Source: Flavobacterium macrobrachii
Lineage (GTDB): Bacteria; Bacteroidota; Bacteroidia; Flavobacteriales; Flavobacteriaceae
Direction: 5' to 3'
Assembly (NCBI RefSeq): GCF_014486675.1
Contig: NZ_JACTAC010000006.1
Location: 1-64,000, forward strand
Length of the DNA stretch: 64,000 bases
Of the stretch, positions 36,514-45,861 are shown piece by piece (position 1 is the stretch's first letter; the number at the start of each line of letters is the position of its first letter). Both the position numbers and the translations under genes were made by a program. The notes under the pieces were generated by a model. The model worked only from the letters and a program-made list of their open reading frames with translations. It had not been told where the DNA came from and did no database searches.

Positions 36514-38157
36514 ATGACATTACCAAATACTAATCCAACGGCAACAGCGGTTTGGGAAAAATTAAATCAGCATTACCAAAACATAAAAAACGTTTCCATG
36601 CAGGAAATGTTTCGTAACGATACTTCAAGAGCCGAAAAATTCCACATCCAATGGAATGATTTTTTAATCGATTATTCCAAAAACAGAATTTCTTCTGAAA
36701 CGATGGAATTATTACAACAATTGGCCAAAGAAGTAAACTTAAGACAAGCCATTTCGAGCTATTTTGAAGGCGATGCAATCAATCAAACCGAAAATAGAGC
36801 TGTACTTCACACCGCTTTGCGTTCGCCAGAAACAGCAACGGTTTTAGTGGATGGAAAAAATGTAATTCCAGATGTTTTTGAAGTAAAAAATAACATCAAA
36901 AAATTCACTGAAGAAATAATTTCAGGAACAAGAAAAGGGTTTACTGGGAAAACATTTACTGATGTGGTAAATATTGGAATTGGTGGTTCAGACCTTGGTC
37001 CAGCTATGGTTGTGGAAGCGTTACAATTTTATAAAAACCACTTAACCGTTCATTTTGTATCTAATGTGGATGGCGATCACGTGAACGAAATAATCAAAAA
37101 ACTAAACCCAGAAACGACGCTTTTTGTAGTGGCTTCGAAAACGTTTACCACACAAGAAACGTTATCTAACGCTGAAACTATTCGTGCTTGGTTCTTACAA
37201 TCGGCATCCCAAGATGATGTAGCCAAACACTTTGTTGCTGTTTCTACGAATATTCAAAAAGTAACCGAATTTGGCATAAATCCAGCCAATGTTTTTCCAA
37301 TGTGGGATTGGGTTGGTGGACGATTTTCACTTTGGAGTGCCGTTGGTTTATCCATTGCGTTAGCGGTTGGTTTTGATAACTTTGATGAATTATTAAAAGG
37401 TGCAAATGAAATGGACAATCATTTCAAAACAGCCGAATTTGAAGAAAATATTCCTGTCGTTTTAGCATTACTTAGCATTTGGTACAACAACTTTTTTGGA
37501 GCTGAAAGCGAAGCTTTAATTCCTTACACTCAATATTTACAAAAGTTAGCACCATATCTTCAACAAGGAATTATGGAAAGCAATGGAAAAAGTATTGGTC
37601 GCGATGGAAAACCAGTAAATTATCAAACGGGAACGATTATTTGGGGTGAACCTGGAACGAATTCGCAACACGCTTTTTTCCAATTAATTCATCAAGGAAC
37701 AAAACTTATTCCTACCGATTTTATTGGATTTGTAAAACCTTTGTACGGCAATAAAGATCATCACGACAAACTAATGTCTAACTTTTTTGCACAAACCGAA
37801 GCGTTGCTAAACGGAAAAACCGAAGCGCAAGTAAAAGCCGAATTTGAAAAACAAAAAGTTACTGGCGAAAAAGCAGCTTTTCTTTTGCCTTTCAAAGTTT
37901 TCAGCGGAAATAAACCAACCAATACATTTCTAATTGACAAGCTTACGCCAAAATCATTAGGTTCATTAGTGGCTTTATACGAACACAAAATCTTTGTTCA
38001 AGGTGTAATTTGGAACATTTTTAGTTATGATCAATGGGGAGTCGAATTAGGAAAACAATTAGCCAATTCTATTTTGGACGAAATCAATTCAAAATCAGTA
38101 AATCAACATGATTCTTCTACAGAATTTTTGCTCAAACATTTTTTAAAAAATTCATAA
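36514..38157 (+). CDS. pgi: glucose-6-phosphate isomerase
   Basis: Glycolytic enzyme of 547 residues that interconverts glucose 6-phosphate and fructose 6-phosphate. Signatures: [52 protein letters not shown], and the conserved [19 protein letters not shown] around the catalytic Glu/His region. C-terminal [20 protein letters not shown] is the second PGI signature. Length matches the long bacterial/eukaryotic-type PGI (E. coli 549). It is a single-gene unit with its own promoter and terminator. Confidence 0.96.
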   Translation: MTLPNTNPTATAVWEKLNQHYQNIKNVSMQEMFRNDTSRAEKFHIQWNDFLIDYSKNRISSETMELLQQLAKEVNLRQAISSYFEGDAINQTENRAVLHTALRSPETATVLVDGKNVIPDVFEVKNNIKKFTEEIISGTRKGFTGKTFTDVVNIGIGGSDLGPAMVVEALQFYKNHLTVHFVSNVDGDHVNEIIKKLNPETTLFVVASKTFTTQETLSNAETIRAWFLQSASQDDVAKHFVAVSTNIQKVTEFGINPANVFPMWDWVGGRFSLWSAVGLSIALAVGFDNFDELLKGANEMDNHFKTAEFEENIPVVLALLSIWYNNFFGAESEALIPYTQYLQKLAPYLQQGIMESNGKSIGRDGKPVNYQTGTIIWGEPGTNSQHAFFQLIHQGTKLIPTDFIGFVKPLYGNKDHHDKLMSNFFAQTEALLNGKTEAQVKAEFEKQKVTGEKAAFLLPFKVFSGNKPTNTFLIDKLTPKSLGSLVALYEHKIFVQGVIWNIFSYDQWGVELGKQLANSILDEINSKSVNQHDSSTEFLLKHFLKNS

Positions 38158-38164
38158 ATCCAAA

Positions 38165-38194
38165 AAAACGGCAACTAAGTTTGTCGTTTTTTTA
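38165..38194 (+). terminator. Rho-independent terminator after pgi
   Basis: A 10-bp stem, AAAACGGCAA with TTGTCGTTTT (one G-T pair), a 6-nt loop and a T-run. Confidence 0.82.
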
Positions 38195-38205
38195 TGCCTT
38201 TTCGT

Positions 38206-38213
38206 TATATTTG
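38206..38213 (+). promoter_or_regulatory. -7 promoter box for the small membrane protein gene
   Basis: TATATTTG, an exact TAnnTTTG match, 20 bp before the ATG at 38234. Confidence 0.6.
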
Positions 38214-38233
38214 TTAATCTTAAAAAATAATTT

Positions 38234-38659
38234 ATGTATACATTCGTTCAAAAATTCCATTCAGGCTGGGCATATTTAGCACTACTTTTATTAATTTTAG
38301 CAGTAATAAATTCATTCTTAGGAATGACTTCAAAAAAAGATTTTACAGCAAAAGACAGAAAAATTGCTCTTTTCGGACTAATTGCAACTCATATTCAACT
38401 TTTGGTTGGATTTATTTTATACTTCATTTCTCCACTTGGACTGTACTCTTTCGGGCAAATGAAAGATGCAGCTCTAAGGTTAACTTCGTTAGAACATCCG
38501 CTAATCAATATTATTGCGATTGTTTTAATCACAATTGGTTGGTCAAAACATAAAAAAGCCGAAAATAGTACAACAAAATTCAAATCAATTGCTATTTTTT
38601 ACGGTTTTGGTTTACTCTTGATTTTAAGTCGATTGCCTTGGAATTTATGGTTAAAATAA
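38234..38659 (+). CDS. small four-helix membrane protein
   Basis: Protein of 141 residues with four hydrophobic helices, about 10-30, 46-68, 87-105 and 118-138. Histidines occur at or near helix ends (KFHSGWAYL, ATHIQLLVG, LEHPLINII), which recalls heme-binding cytochrome b-type four-helix proteins. Similar flavobacterial proteins are, as far as I recall, labelled cytochrome b or hypothetical. Heme binding is inference; no CxxCH motif is present. Single-gene unit with its own promoter and terminator. Confidence 0.75.
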   Translation: MYTFVQKFHSGWAYLALLLLILAVINSFLGMTSKKDFTAKDRKIALFGLIATHIQLLVGFILYFISPLGLYSFGQMKDAALRLTSLEHPLINIIAIVLITIGWSKHKKAENSTTKFKSIAIFYGFGLLLILSRLPWNLWLK

Positions 38660-38668
38660 CAAATTTTT

Positions 38669-38692
38669 AAAGTCCTGAAAAGGACTTTTTTT
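38669..38692 (+). terminator. Rho-independent terminator after the small membrane protein gene
   Basis: A 7-bp stem, AAAGTCC with GGACTTT, a 6-nt loop and a T-run. Confidence 0.82.
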
Positions 38693-38743
38693 ATCTAAGG
38701 TACAGTTTTTGTAAAGTATCTTTTCACTTTAAAAAAATGATTT

Positions 38744-39307
38744 ATGACACCAAAAAATTTAATCATACTACTCTCTTGCCTTTCATTCTTGACCATTTCT
38801 GCTCAGGAAAAAAAAGCGCAAACAAAAGAGAAAGCTAAAGAACATACAACAAAAACAGTTGACAATAAAGAGATCAAAGAAAACAAAGACCAACTAAAAA
38901 CAGTTTCTTCTACAAAGGTTGATACTTCAAAAATTAAATTAAAAAATATTGTAAAGGAAATTGACAGCACAAGCAATGCTTTATTAGATGTTAATTTTAA
39001 ACTGTTGAAGAAAAAAGCTCATGCATCTTATTATCATCAAAAATTTCACGGTAAAAGAACGGCAAGCGGCAAAAAATTTGACAACAATGGTTACACTGCA
39101 GCACACAAAAAACTACCTTTTGGAACAAAAGTTAAAGTAACCAATGAAGTCAACGGGAAATTTGTCATTGTTGAAATAACCGATCGCGGACCGTTTTCAA
39201 AAGCTCGTGAAATTGATTTGACTAAAAAGGCTTTTATGGAAATTGCCGATAATAAAAAATCAGGAGTTGTTTTTGTAACGCTAGAAGTTGTCGAAGAAAA
39301 AAAGTAA
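38744..39307 (+). CDS. rlpA: RlpA-family septal-ring-type lytic transglycosylase
   Basis: Exported protein of 187 residues. A signal peptide (MTPKNLIILLSCLSFLTISAQ) is followed by a Lys/Glu/Thr-rich linker (about 22-85) and a double-psi beta-barrel domain (about 88-185) with ASYYHQKFHGKRTASGKKFD, YTAAHKKLPFGTKVKVTN and the catalytic-type Asp in EITDRGPFSKAREIDLT. RlpA cuts peptidoglycan glycan strands lacking stem peptides. There is no SPOR domain, so septal targeting is not supported. The stop codon directly abuts that of the convergent CYTH gene with no spacer. Confidence 0.9.
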   Translation: MTPKNLIILLSCLSFLTISAQEKKAQTKEKAKEHTTKTVDNKEIKENKDQLKTVSSTKVDTSKIKLKNIVKEIDSTSNALLDVNFKLLKKKAHASYYHQKFHGKRTASGKKFDNNGYTAAHKKLPFGTKVKVTNEVNGKFVIVEITDRGPFSKAREIDLTKKAFMEIADNKKSGVVFVTLEVVEEKK

Positions 39308-39775
39308 TTACCAAGTTTTAAAAGGTTTTTTACTCAAATAAGCATTGTAAAATCGTTCATCATTGGTAACTTCTTCGCCCAGCCAAGTCGGTTTTTGAAA
39401 GATTTCGTTTTCGGACTGAAGTTCGATTTCGGCTAAGATTAAACCTTCGTTTTCTTTCGAAAAAACATCAACTTCAATAACGTGGTTTCCAACCTTTACT
39501 TCGTAACGAACTTTATCAATCATCCCGCTTTCGCAAATAGACAAAAGGGAATCGGCTTCGGGTAAACTAATTTCTTTTTCCCATTCCAGTCGCGTCGTTC
39601 CGCTATCGTTACTTTTGCCTTTAATGGTAATAAAACCTTTGTCTGCTTTAATTCTAATGCGAACTGTTCTTTCGGGAACCGAACTCAAATAGGCTTGAAC
39701 AATTCTTTTTTGGGCAAAAGATTCGTCAATAAATACATCCGAAATCACTAAAAACTTGCGTTCAATTTCTACCAT
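39308..39775 (-). CDS. CYTH-domain triphosphatase-like protein
   Basis: Protein of 155 residues forming a single CYTH domain. The N-terminal EIERKFLV supplies the ExExK metal/phosphate motif (Glu3, Glu5, Lys7), followed by RTVRIRIKADKGFITIKGK and RLEWEKEIS, and acidic strands IEVDVFSKENEGLILAEIEL. It resembles NeuTTM-type bacterial inorganic triphosphatases rather than class IV adenylate cyclases; substrate is not fixed by sequence. It is convergent with rlpA, the stop codons touching. Confidence 0.9.
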   Translation of the reverse strand: MVEIERKFLVISDVFIDESFAQKRIVQAYLSSVPERTVRIRIKADKGFITIKGKSNDSGTTRLEWEKEISLPEADSLLSICESGMIDKVRYEVKVGNHVIEVDVFSKENEGLILAEIELQSENEIFQKPTWLGEEVTNDERFYNAYLSKKPFKTW

Positions 39776-39863
39776 AATTTTTTTTGATAATTAGGAGCAA
39801 GTTAAGAAAATATATTTTGAAAAATTGTATTTTTACAACAATCACAGCAGCAAAAACTTCTAA

Positions 39864-41891
39864 ATGAACATACGCAATCATAAAAAAAAGTTTTCTTCAA
39901 TAGAAGCTTTGTTCCAACATTTCTTTACTGAAAATGGATATCAATCAAGCGACCAACTACTTTTTCTTATTGTTTTGGTTGATTTTTTTCGACCAAAAAA
40001 TCCAAAAGAAAAAACAACTGTTTCTATTGAACCATTACTTCATTATTTAGCAGAAAACAAAGAACATAAAGAAATTTTAAAAAATTATCTTGCAGATGTG
40101 TTGCAAAAAAGAAAATTCAGCCGAATGCTTTCGGATAGCGGAATTTTGAGAGATTCAGATTTTATGTATGAAGTAAAAAAACGAATTTCAGACAAATTAC
40201 TTCCGTTTCAACCCGAAAAAGATACGCTTGAATTTGTACTCAATCAAGTATTTTTCAAAAGCTCCGATCCTATTTGGATAACCAAAATTCCATTTGAAGA
40301 ATTGCAAAAATTCTTTGACGTTGTTGAATTTGAAACGATATACAACACAGTTTCAGAAAAATCTGTTTTATCCGAAGTGATGAACGCTATGAGTTTAATT
40401 TCACAGCGAATGAGCGGTCGAGCAATGGAAAACGATGTCATAAAAATGGTACCCGAATATGACGATTTAGAAAGTCCATTTGTAGCATTTGAAAACGAAT
40501 TTCATAGCGTCAAAAAGAAAATTAAAGAAGGCGAAAATCACTTTGTAGCTTCGGATGATTTGAATTACAAACAACTACTTATTCTACATAAACAATGTGA
40601 AGAATATGTAGACAAAGCGTTTGGCAACAGTTCAAAATTTGGAATTTCGTTAAAAGTAAATCAAAGTTTACTTCGCATTAGACAACAATTACACCGAATT
40701 AAAGTCTTACTTTCTTCGCTAGTAATCAACTCCGAAATTGACAAAAAAAACAACACCATTCATCTGGCTTTACGACTTATTAAATACAATTGTCATAAAA
40801 ATAATGTTCGCCAATTGATTAATGAAAGTACGCAACTAATTTCGTATGAAATCACACAACATACTGCAAAAACAGGCGAACATTACATCACGGAAAGCAA
40901 ATCGGAATATTTTTCGATGTTGAAAGCTGCCGTTGGTGGCGGTTTTATCGTAGGACTGCTTTGTATCATTAAAACATTGCTTTCAAAAATTGATACCAGT
41001 GCTTTTGGTCATGCACTTTATTACAGTTTAAATTATTCGATAGGTTTTATTACGATTTATTTACTGGGTTATACTTTGGCTACTAAACAACCCGCAATGA
41101 CTGCAGCAACGTTGATTAAAGCCTTGGAAAGTGGCTTGAAAAAACAAAGCAAAAACGAAAACAAACACAGCTCGTTTGCCCAACTTTTTGCCCGATTATT
41201 TCGTTCGCAGTTTATTGCTTTTGTAGGCAATGTTTTCATGGCTTTTCCTGTTTCATTACTTGGTATTTGGCTAATTGATTATGTTTTCGATTATAATATT
41301 GCATTTGAAAAATCGGCAAAATTGCTCAATGATTTGTCGCCAATTAGTTCGGCAGCTGTTTTTCACGCAGCAATTGCAGGCGTTTTTCTTTTTCTATCGG
41401 GAATTATTTCCGGGAATGTTTCCAATAAAAACAAACACAATCAAGTGTATTTTCGTATTAAAGAACATCCGCTTTTGAAGCAAAATTTTGGTAAAAAGAA
41501 AACCGAAAAAATCGCGAATTGGTTTGAAAATAATTGGGCAGGATTTGTTTCTAATGGTTGGTTTGGCGTTTTTCTTGGCAGCACAGCTTCGATTGGAATT
41601 TTCTTAGGATTAAATATTGATATTCGCCACATTACTTTTGCCAGTGGAAACTTTGCGCTTGGTTTATATGGTGCCAATTTCTTTGTGGATTTTTGGACCA
41701 TATTTTGGAGTATTATTGGTATTGGCATAATTGGTTTTATGAATTTTATCGTTAGTTTTTTACTTTCACTAGGATTGGCTTTTCGCTCAAGAAACATTCC
41801 ACTTTCGGAATTGGGATTACTACGTAAATCGACTTGGGCATATTTTAAAACACGTCCATCGGCATTCTTTTTTCCAGTGAAAGACAAATAA
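39864..41891 (+). CDS. Gcr-like 'site-specific recombinase' family membrane protein
   Basis: Protein of 675 residues. The first half (1-340) is soluble and helical; the second half has about seven hydrophobic segments (for example VGGGFIVGLLCIIKTLL, YSIGFITIYLLGYTLA, FIAFVGNVFMAFPVSLLG and ASIGIFLGLNI). It fits the family named after the gonococcal gcr gene and labelled site-specific recombinase. The multi-pass membrane character makes a DNA recombinase role doubtful. No recombinase catalytic motif (Tyr or Ser type) is visible. It precedes dinB by 2 bp, so the two are co-transcribed. Confidence 0.82.
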   Translation: MNIRNHKKKFSSIEALFQHFFTENGYQSSDQLLFLIVLVDFFRPKNPKEKTTVSIEPLLHYLAENKEHKEILKNYLADVLQKRKFSRMLSDSGILRDSDFMYEVKKRISDKLLPFQPEKDTLEFVLNQVFFKSSDPIWITKIPFEELQKFFDVVEFETIYNTVSEKSVLSEVMNAMSLISQRMSGRAMENDVIKMVPEYDDLESPFVAFENEFHSVKKKIKEGENHFVASDDLNYKQLLILHKQCEEYVDKAFGNSSKFGISLKVNQSLLRIRQQLHRIKVLLSSLVINSEIDKKNNTIHLALRLIKYNCHKNNVRQLINESTQLISYEITQHTAKTGEHYITESKSEYFSMLKAAVGGGFIVGLLCIIKTLLSKIDTSAFGHALYYSLNYSIGFITIYLLGYTLATKQPAMTAATLIKALESGLKKQSKNENKHSSFAQLFARLFRSQFIAFVGNVFMAFPVSLLGIWLIDYVFDYNIAFEKSAKLLNDLSPISSAAVFHAAIAGVFLFLSGIISGNVSNKNKHNQVYFRIKEHPLLKQNFGKKKTEKIANWFENNWAGFVSNGWFGVFLGSTASIGIFLGLNIDIRHITFASGNFALGLYGANFFVDFWTIFWSIIGIGIIGFMNFIVSFLLSLGLAFRSRNIPLSELGLLRKSTWAYFKTRPSAFFFPVKDK

Positions 41892-41893
41892 TT

Positions 41894-42976
41894 ATGGAAA
41901 CCGAAGTTGTTCTAAGAAAAATAATACACGTCGATATGGATGCTTTTTATGCTTCTGTAGAACAAATGGATAATCCAGAATTGAAAGGAAAACCATTGGC
42001 CGTTGGCGGAAGCGAAACACGTGGCGTAGTTTCGGCAGCGAGTTATGAAGCACGAAAATTTGGCGTTCGTTCCGCTATGAGTGGCATTCAAGCCAAGCGA
42101 AATTGTCCCGATTTGATTTTCGTTCGTCCACGATTTGACCGCTATAAAGAAATTTCGAAAAAAATTAGAAAAATTTTTCACGATTATACCGATTTGGTCG
42201 AACCACTTTCGCTAGATGAAGCTTATCTTGATGTTACCCAGAACAAAAAAGGAAATCCAAGTGCCACTTTAATTGCGCAAGAAATTAGAAAACGAATATT
42301 TGAAGAAGTTGGTCTAACAGCTTCGGCAGGAATTTCGGTGAATAAATTTGTAGCCAAAATTGCCAGCGATTACAACAAACCTAATGGTCAAAAAACAGTA
42401 AATCCTGAGGAAGTTGAAGCTTTTCTTGAAAATCTTGATATTAAGAAATTCTATGGAGTTGGTAAAGTTACCGCTGAGCGAATGTATCAATTGGGAATTT
42501 TTACTGGAAAAGATTTAAAATCAAAATCGGCTGCTTTTCTCGAAGAACATTTCAGCAAAAGCGGTTTACATTACTATAATATAGTTCGCGGTATTCACAA
42601 CAGCGCTGTAAAACCCAACCGAATAGCCAAATCAGTCGCAGCAGAACATACATTTAATGAAAATTTAACTTCGGAGATTTTCATGGAAGAAAAACTACAA
42701 CGCATTGCAAATGAACTCGAAAAACGACTAAAACGCTATAACATTTCAGGAAAAACAATTACCTTAAAGATAAAATACAGCGATTTTACCCTACAAACCC
42801 GAAGCAAAACACTTCCCTATTTCATTGCGGACAAAGGTTTACTATTTGAAACCGCAAAAGAATTATTGTACCAACACAAAATGAAAGAATCCGTTCGATT
42901 ACTAGGAATTTCGTTAAACAACTTAAACACCGAAGAAAAGAAAACGGTTGTGGTACAGTTGAAATTTGAGTTTTGA
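41894..42976 (+). CDS. dinB: DNA polymerase IV (Y family)
   Basis: Translesion polymerase of 360 residues. Catalytic carboxylates: Asp14 (HVDMDAFYASVEQ), Asp108 and Glu109 (PLSLDEAYLDVT). SAGISVNKFVAKIASDYNKP in the palm and a helix-hairpin-helix segment (FYGVGKVTAERMYQLGI) follow, then the little finger. Length is typical (E. coli 351). It lacks a recognisable beta-clamp motif in the final residues (VVQLKFEF is a candidate). It follows the Gcr-like gene with a 2-bp gap. No LexA box was identified. Confidence 0.95.
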   Translation: METEVVLRKIIHVDMDAFYASVEQMDNPELKGKPLAVGGSETRGVVSAASYEARKFGVRSAMSGIQAKRNCPDLIFVRPRFDRYKEISKKIRKIFHDYTDLVEPLSLDEAYLDVTQNKKGNPSATLIAQEIRKRIFEEVGLTASAGISVNKFVAKIASDYNKPNGQKTVNPEEVEAFLENLDIKKFYGVGKVTAERMYQLGIFTGKDLKSKSAAFLEEHFSKSGLHYYNIVRGIHNSAVKPNRIAKSVAAEHTFNENLTSEIFMEEKLQRIANELEKRLKRYNISGKTITLKIKYSDFTLQTRSKTLPYFIADKGLLFETAKELLYQHKMKESVRLLGISLNNLNTEEKKTVVVQLKFEF

Positions 42977-43034
42977 TAAAAAGTTGAACAAAGGTTAAAC
43001 TTTGATTTTAATTCATATTTTTAAAATATCCTTT

Positions 43035-43042
43035 TAATTTTG
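43035..43042 (+). promoter_or_regulatory. -7 promoter box for the PAS protein gene
   Basis: TAATTTTG, an exact TAnnTTTG match, 16 bp before the ATG. Confidence 0.55.
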
Positions 43043-43058
43043 TAAAAAATCAAAAATT

Positions 43059-43577
43059 ATGATTGAATTTAAGGAATATGAATTGGCTTTTGATAAATAT
43101 CAAAACAGTCTATCCGCAAAACAGTTCCCATTAATTAGTTGGGATTTCTACTTAATGTTTTTTGATTCACTTAAATCAATATTTCCCGATGTTGCAAATT
43201 TGAATGAAATTGCTAAAAAAAATGACTGGAATATCAACTGGAATTTTCAACAAGAATTGTCAAATGACACTGTAATAGTTGTAACAGATAACCATTTAAA
43301 AATTGTTTTTGCCTCTAAAAACATAGAGGAAATGAATGGCTACAAGCCAAACGAAGTAATAGGTAAAAACCCAAAAATGTTCCAAGGTAAACTGACAAAT
43401 TCAGATACATCAAAAGAAATAAGTATAGCAATTAAAGAACAACGTTCATTTAATAAAACGATTATTAATTACTGTAAAGACGGATCTTTATATAAATGTC
43501 ACATAAAAGGTTATCCAATTTTTGACAAAACTGGTAAATTAAAAAACTTTATAGCTTTTGAAAAAATTGCAGCTTAA
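43059..43577 (+). CDS. single-PAS-domain protein
   Basis: Protein of 172 residues. An N-terminal helical segment (1-64) precedes a PAS domain (about 65-170) with VIVVTDNHLKIVFASKNIEE, MNGYKPNEVIGKNPKMFQGK and a C-terminal IFDKTGKLKNFIAFEK. The GKNPKMFQ stretch aligns with the GRNCRFLQ motif of LOV photoreceptors but lacks the reactive cysteine, so light sensing through flavin is unlikely. There is no output domain; it may be a stand-alone sensor or partner. Single-gene unit, sharing a bidirectional terminator with the BI-1 gene. Confidence 0.88.
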   Translation: MIEFKEYELAFDKYQNSLSAKQFPLISWDFYLMFFDSLKSIFPDVANLNEIAKKNDWNINWNFQQELSNDTVIVVTDNHLKIVFASKNIEEMNGYKPNEVIGKNPKMFQGKLTNSDTSKEISIAIKEQRSFNKTIINYCKDGSLYKCHIKGYPIFDKTGKLKNFIAFEKIAA

Positions 43578-43582
43578 CGACA

Positions 43583-43618
43583 AAAAAAAACGTTTCAAAA
43601 ATTTGAAACGTTTTTTTT
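43583..43618. terminator. bidirectional terminator between the PAS and BI-1 genes
   Basis: A near-perfect palindrome, AAACGTTTCAAA with TTTGAAACGTTT, flanked by an A-run and a T-run. It can serve both convergent genes. Confidence 0.9.
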
Positions 43619-43626
43619 ATCTAAAA

Positions 43627-44391
43627 TTAATCTCTGCTAGATATTTTTGATAATAATCTTAGGAATTCGATATACAACCAAACTAGTGTAATCATTAATC
43701 CCATTGCGCCAAACCATTCCATATATTTTGGTAGTTTTTGTTCAGCTCCTTTTTCAATTTGATCAAAATCTAAAAATAAATTTAGTGCAGCAATTACAAT
43801 TACAAAAACACTAATTCCAATGCTAATTAATGAATTACCGTGATGAACAGGAACAAAGCTTGTAAACATTGATAACAACCACGAAATCAAATAGTAAGTT
43901 GCAATAGCCAAAGTAGCCGCAACAACTACGGAACGAAAACGCTCATTTACTTTTACAACTCCATATTTATATAATCCAAAACAAACTATAAAAGTTACAA
44001 AGGTACAACTCACGGCTTGGATTACAATTCCTGGATACATTACTTCGAAAATAGCGGAAATTCCACCAATAAATAATCCTTCAAAAACGGCATAACCTGG
44101 AGCTAAATAAGGCGAATATTGTGGTTTAAAAACTGAAATTAATACCAAAACAAATCCAACAATTGCTCCGCCAATAGTCAAAACAATTGGATTGTATCCA
44201 TTAAATGTCATCATCCAAGTAATGGCTGCGCTTGCAATCAAAAGTAACAACATTATGAAACTTTTATTGATGGTTCCTGATACAGACATTGTATCATTAT
44301 AATCAATTACAGTAGCTTGGTGAACAGCTTCATCAGCACGAGAAGTGTTGTTAAAAGCTTTGCTCTTAAAAAATGGATTGTTTGAATTCAT
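43627..44391 (-). CDS. Bax inhibitor-1 / YccA-family membrane protein
   Basis: Integral membrane protein of 254 residues with about seven hydrophobic helices (for example FIMLLLLIASAAITWMMTF, IVLTIGGAIVGFVLVLIS and LISIGISVFVIVIAALNLFL). It has the family DFDQIEKGAEQKLPKYMEW segment and preceding AALNLFLD. BI-1 proteins are Ca2+-leak-type channels or modulators of membrane proteases; bacterial function is not settled. It starts 21 bp after a promoter box, 36 bp beyond the pyk stop, so it is probably transcribed separately. The short cytosolic N-terminus (1-45) is polar. Confidence 0.9.
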   Translation of the reverse strand: MNSNNPFFKSKAFNNTSRADEAVHQATVIDYNDTMSVSGTINKSFIMLLLLIASAAITWMMTFNGYNPIVLTIGGAIVGFVLVLISVFKPQYSPYLAPGYAVFEGLFIGGISAIFEVMYPGIVIQAVSCTFVTFIVCFGLYKYGVVKVNERFRSVVVAATLAIATYYLISWLLSMFTSFVPVHHGNSLISIGISVFVIVIAALNLFLDFDQIEKGAEQKLPKYMEWFGAMGLMITLVWLYIEFLRLLSKISSRD

Positions 44392-44412
44392 AGTTTTATG
44401 TTTTTAGCATTT

Positions 44413-44420
44413 CAAAAATA
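44413..44420 (-). promoter_or_regulatory. -7 promoter box for the BI-1 gene
   Basis: On the minus strand this is TATTTTTG, an exact TAnnTTTG match, 21 bp before the ATG at 44391. Confidence 0.55.
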
Positions 44421-44427
44421 GTTTTTT

Positions 44428-45858
44428 TTATTCAATTTCCGAAATTCTTAACGTATTAACCATTCCTTTGTCAACTACTGGCATTGCAGCAAGGTTAACA
44501 AGCATATCGCCTTTTTGAACAAATCCGTTTTCTTTGGCAATATGATTGATATCATCAACAGTATCGTCAGTACTTACAAATTTATCGTAATAAAAAGCAT
44601 TAACACCCCAAAGTAAATTCAACTGAGTTAGAATTCGTTTGTTTGAAGTATAAACCAAAACGTGTGCTTGTGGTCGCCAAGCCGAAATTTGGAACGCTGT
44701 ATAACCACTATTTGTTAATGTAGAAATAGCTTTTGCTTTAATTTCATTTGCCATCAAGGCGGCATGGTAACAAATAGATTTTGTGATAAAACGTTTTGTT
44801 CTTACGTTTGGAGGTGTTTGTGGCACTTGAATAAGCGGTGAGTCTTCAACAGCTTCAATGATTTGTGTCATTTTTTCAATAACCTGAACCGGATAATTTC
44901 CAACCGATGTTTCTCCCGAGAGCATTACCGCATCAGCACCATCCATAACGGAGTTAGCAACGTCATTTACTTCTGCACGTGTTGGCGTTAAGCTGGTAAT
45001 CATCGTTTCCATCATTTGCGTAGCAACAATTACTGGAATTCTTGCCGTTTTTGCTCTGTGGATTAATTTCTTTTGAATTAACGGAACTTCATGCGCTGGA
45101 ATTTCAACTCCTAAATCGCCACGAGCAACCATCAATCCGTCGCAAAAAGCAACGATTTTATCAATATTTTCTACGGCTTCTGGTTTTTCGATTTTGGCTA
45201 CAATTGGAATTTTATGGTCAGAATGTTTTGCAATTAAATCTTGAAGTTCTTCTAAGTCTTTTGGAGTTCTAACAAATGAAAGCGCAATCCAATCTACTTT
45301 TTGTTCAATAGCAAAAAGTGCATCTTTAATGTCTTTTTTGGTCAAAGCTGGAAGTGAAACTTTAGTTTGAGGTAAGTTAACACCTTTTTTAGATTTTAAT
45401 GGTCCGCCTTGAATTACTTTACAAACTACTTCGGTTGAACCGTTGGTTTCTATCGCTTCAAAAATAAGTTTTCCATCATCTAATAAAATTCGTTCTCCAG
45501 GATTTACATCTTTTGGAAACGACAAATAGTTCATGTAGACACGTTCTTTGGTTCCGGGAACATCTTCGGCAGTTTGAAACGTAATGATATCGCCTGGATT
45601 AACAACTACATCTTCTTTCATAACGCCAACACGAAGTTTTGGACCTTGTAAATCGGCTAATATTGCTGTATTATATCCAAATTCATCGTTCAATTCTCGG
45701 ATGATATCTATTCTTTCTTTAACATCGGTATAATCGGCATGCGAAAAATTAATACGAAACACATTTACTCCTGCATCAATCATGTCTTTAATGACTTCTT
45801 TTGAACTACAAGCCGGACCAAGTGTGGCTACTATTTTTGTTTTTTTTCTAGTCGGCAT
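44428..45858 (-). CDS. pyk: pyruvate kinase
   Basis: Glycolytic enzyme of 476 residues making ATP and pyruvate from phosphoenolpyruvate. Signatures: RKTKIVATLGPACSSKEVIKDM at the N-terminus, FRINFSHADYTDV, metal/substrate region KIEKPEAVENIDKIVA, LMVARGDLGVEIP, and ATQMMETMITSLTPTRAEV. The B domain (about 70-165) and the C-terminal domain (about 350-476) are present. It starts 3 bp after the IPExxxVDY gene and is co-transcribed with it. Effector control is not evident from sequence. Confidence 0.96.
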   Translation of the reverse strand: MPTRKKTKIVATLGPACSSKEVIKDMIDAGVNVFRINFSHADYTDVKERIDIIRELNDEFGYNTAILADLQGPKLRVGVMKEDVVVNPGDIITFQTAEDVPGTKERVYMNYLSFPKDVNPGERILLDDGKLIFEAIETNGSTEVVCKVIQGGPLKSKKGVNLPQTKVSLPALTKKDIKDALFAIEQKVDWIALSFVRTPKDLEELQDLIAKHSDHKIPIVAKIEKPEAVENIDKIVAFCDGLMVARGDLGVEIPAHEVPLIQKKLIHRAKTARIPVIVATQMMETMITSLTPTRAEVNDVANSVMDGADAVMLSGETSVGNYPVQVIEKMTQIIEAVEDSPLIQVPQTPPNVRTKRFITKSICYHAALMANEIKAKAISTLTNSGYTAFQISAWRPQAHVLVYTSNKRILTQLNLLWGVNAFYYDKFVSTDDTVDDINHIAKENGFVQKGDMLVNLAAMPVVDKGMVNTLRISEIE

Positions 45859-45861
45859 TTT

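Noticed and set aside
41441-41887. 148-codon minus-strand frame within the Gcr-like gene
   Set aside because: Overlaps the membrane half of a clear family member; no start signals.
39864-41891. Gcr-like gene as a mobile-element recombinase
   Set aside because: No inverted repeats, attachment sites or recombinase catalytic motifs; it is a multi-pass membrane protein next to dinB.
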